Source: Rickettsiales bacterium
GTDB taxonomy: Bacteria > Pseudomonadota > Alphaproteobacteria > Rickettsiales > JABCZZ01
Reading direction: 5' to 3'
NCBI GenBank assembly: GCA_035765535.1
Contig: DASTXE010000004.1
Location: forward strand, 124,001-188,000
DNA: 64,000 nucleotides
Shown here: one piece after another, positions 63,759 through 64,000 of the stretch
Numbering within the stretch: the first letter of the stretch is position 1
How the letters are laid out: each line of letters begins with the position of its first letter
Position numbers and translations under genes: made by a program
The notes under the pieces: generated by a model
Databases searched by the model: none
Seen by the model: only the letters and a program-made list of their open reading frames with translations
What the model was told of the DNA's origin: nothing

Positions 63759-64000
63759 TCAATCCCGCCCAAAATACCCCATCCACGCCATATCGAACAT
63801 CTGCGGAGTAATCCGGGGCTCCTGCACCGTATGGGCGCAAATGTCGCGAATACGCTCGATCAGGTCGCGCGGCTCGCAGGCACGCATTTCCCTGCCCGTG
63901 GAGCGGTAACGCGTCAGCACATGCTCGAGCACTTCCGGCGGCGTCTCCAGACTATACTGGGCGGCATAACGCGTAAAAATATCCTTGTACTGAGCTTCGC
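63759..64000 (-). CDS. AAA ATPase family protein, C-terminal end (partial)
   Basis: 79 residues remain (start outside the window; stop TGA 63761-63759). The sequence TPPEVLEHVLTRYRSTGREMRACEPRDLIERI resembles the C-terminal lid of alphaproteobacterial AAA ATPases (ACxPRDL motif). No P-loop is within the window. Confidence 0.55.
   Translation of the reverse strand, partial: EAQYKDIFTRYAAQYSLETPPEVLEHVLTRYRSTGREMRACEPRDLIERIRDICAHTVQEPRITPQMFDMAWMGYFGRD

Noticed and set aside
1..64000. tRNA, rRNA, CRISPR arrays, intact insertion sequences or prophage genes
   Set aside because: I looked for T-loop patterns, regularly spaced repeats, transposase and integrase motifs and saw none; a tRNAscan or CRISPR search would be needed to exclude them fully.

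Overview
The window is a chromosomal segment of an alphaproteobacterium. The evidence is a permuted two-piece tmRNA with ANDN-type tag codons next to an SspB-type ClpXP adaptor gene, CtrA-type sites (TTAA-N7-TTAAC), Flp/TadE pilus genes, an NDUFA9-like protein, and alphaproteobacterial gene orders (ctpA-yibQ-rppH, hom-glpX, pal-cpoB, mrcA near prfB). A VirD4 coupling ATPase of the Rickettsiales rvh type, PHA depolymerase, a short-passenger autotransporter and many small membrane or secreted orphan proteins suggest a host-associated or Rickettsiales-related lineage. It keeps motAB and some amino-acid synthesis (thrB, hom, hisF). Base composition looks moderate (about half GC), high for classical Rickettsiales, so the order is uncertain.

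Layout. 1-3.6 kb: two pseudopilin/NHL-propeller genes, homoserine kinase and a glycine-zipper orphan. 3.7-7.7 kb (minus strand): class I FBP aldolase, CsaA and HisF, with virD4 downstream. 7.9-9.9 kb: glutaredoxin, tmRNA, sspB, a conserved hypothetical gene and a 54-codon Flp pilin. 9.9-17.7 kb: ftsK, an acyltransferase, prfA, and rppH-yibQ-ctpA. 17.8-24.5 kb: TadE-like protein, NDUFA9-like protein, an isolated atpH, a pseudopilin, VanX-like dipeptidase coupled to a thiolase, and an orphan membrane protein. 24.6-35.9 kb: mostly housekeeping (rlmN, PEBP, pal, cpoB, murJ, ubiK, phaZ, rlmB, dusB, yqgE). 35.9-38.7 kb: pseudopilin and autotransporter. 38.7-46.8 kb: prfB with a programmed frameshift, a membrane protein, mrcA, carD, glpX, hom. 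46.9-55.2 kb: TlpA-like thioredoxin, YdeI-like and PAS proteins, mscL, motAB with an acetyltransferase, an unusual GC-rich small gene, a WecA-like transferase and mutL. 55.3-57.5 kb: FTR1 / outer-membrane protein / cupredoxin iron cassette behind Fur-like boxes. 57.5-59.3 kb: an AT-rich two-gene XRE-ImmA module resembling toxin-antitoxin or defence loci. 59.4-64 kb: an AstE-like hydrolase, an FAD-dependent dehydrogenase, an orphan gene behind a CtrA site, and the end of an AAA ATPase gene.

The most unusual signal is a promoter architecture shared by three otherwise unrelated orphan genes (starts at 3589, 24502 and 52243, all on the minus strand). Each has a 7-4-7 direct repeat (TTGTCAT-N4-xxxTCAT, Pho-box-like), then exactly 23 nt, then a -10 hexamer. 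This looks like a small regulon of membrane proteins of unknown function. Two families of dispersed hairpin repeats cluster at gene 3' ends. The tmRNA tag reading frame appears to carry two tandem ANDN modules.
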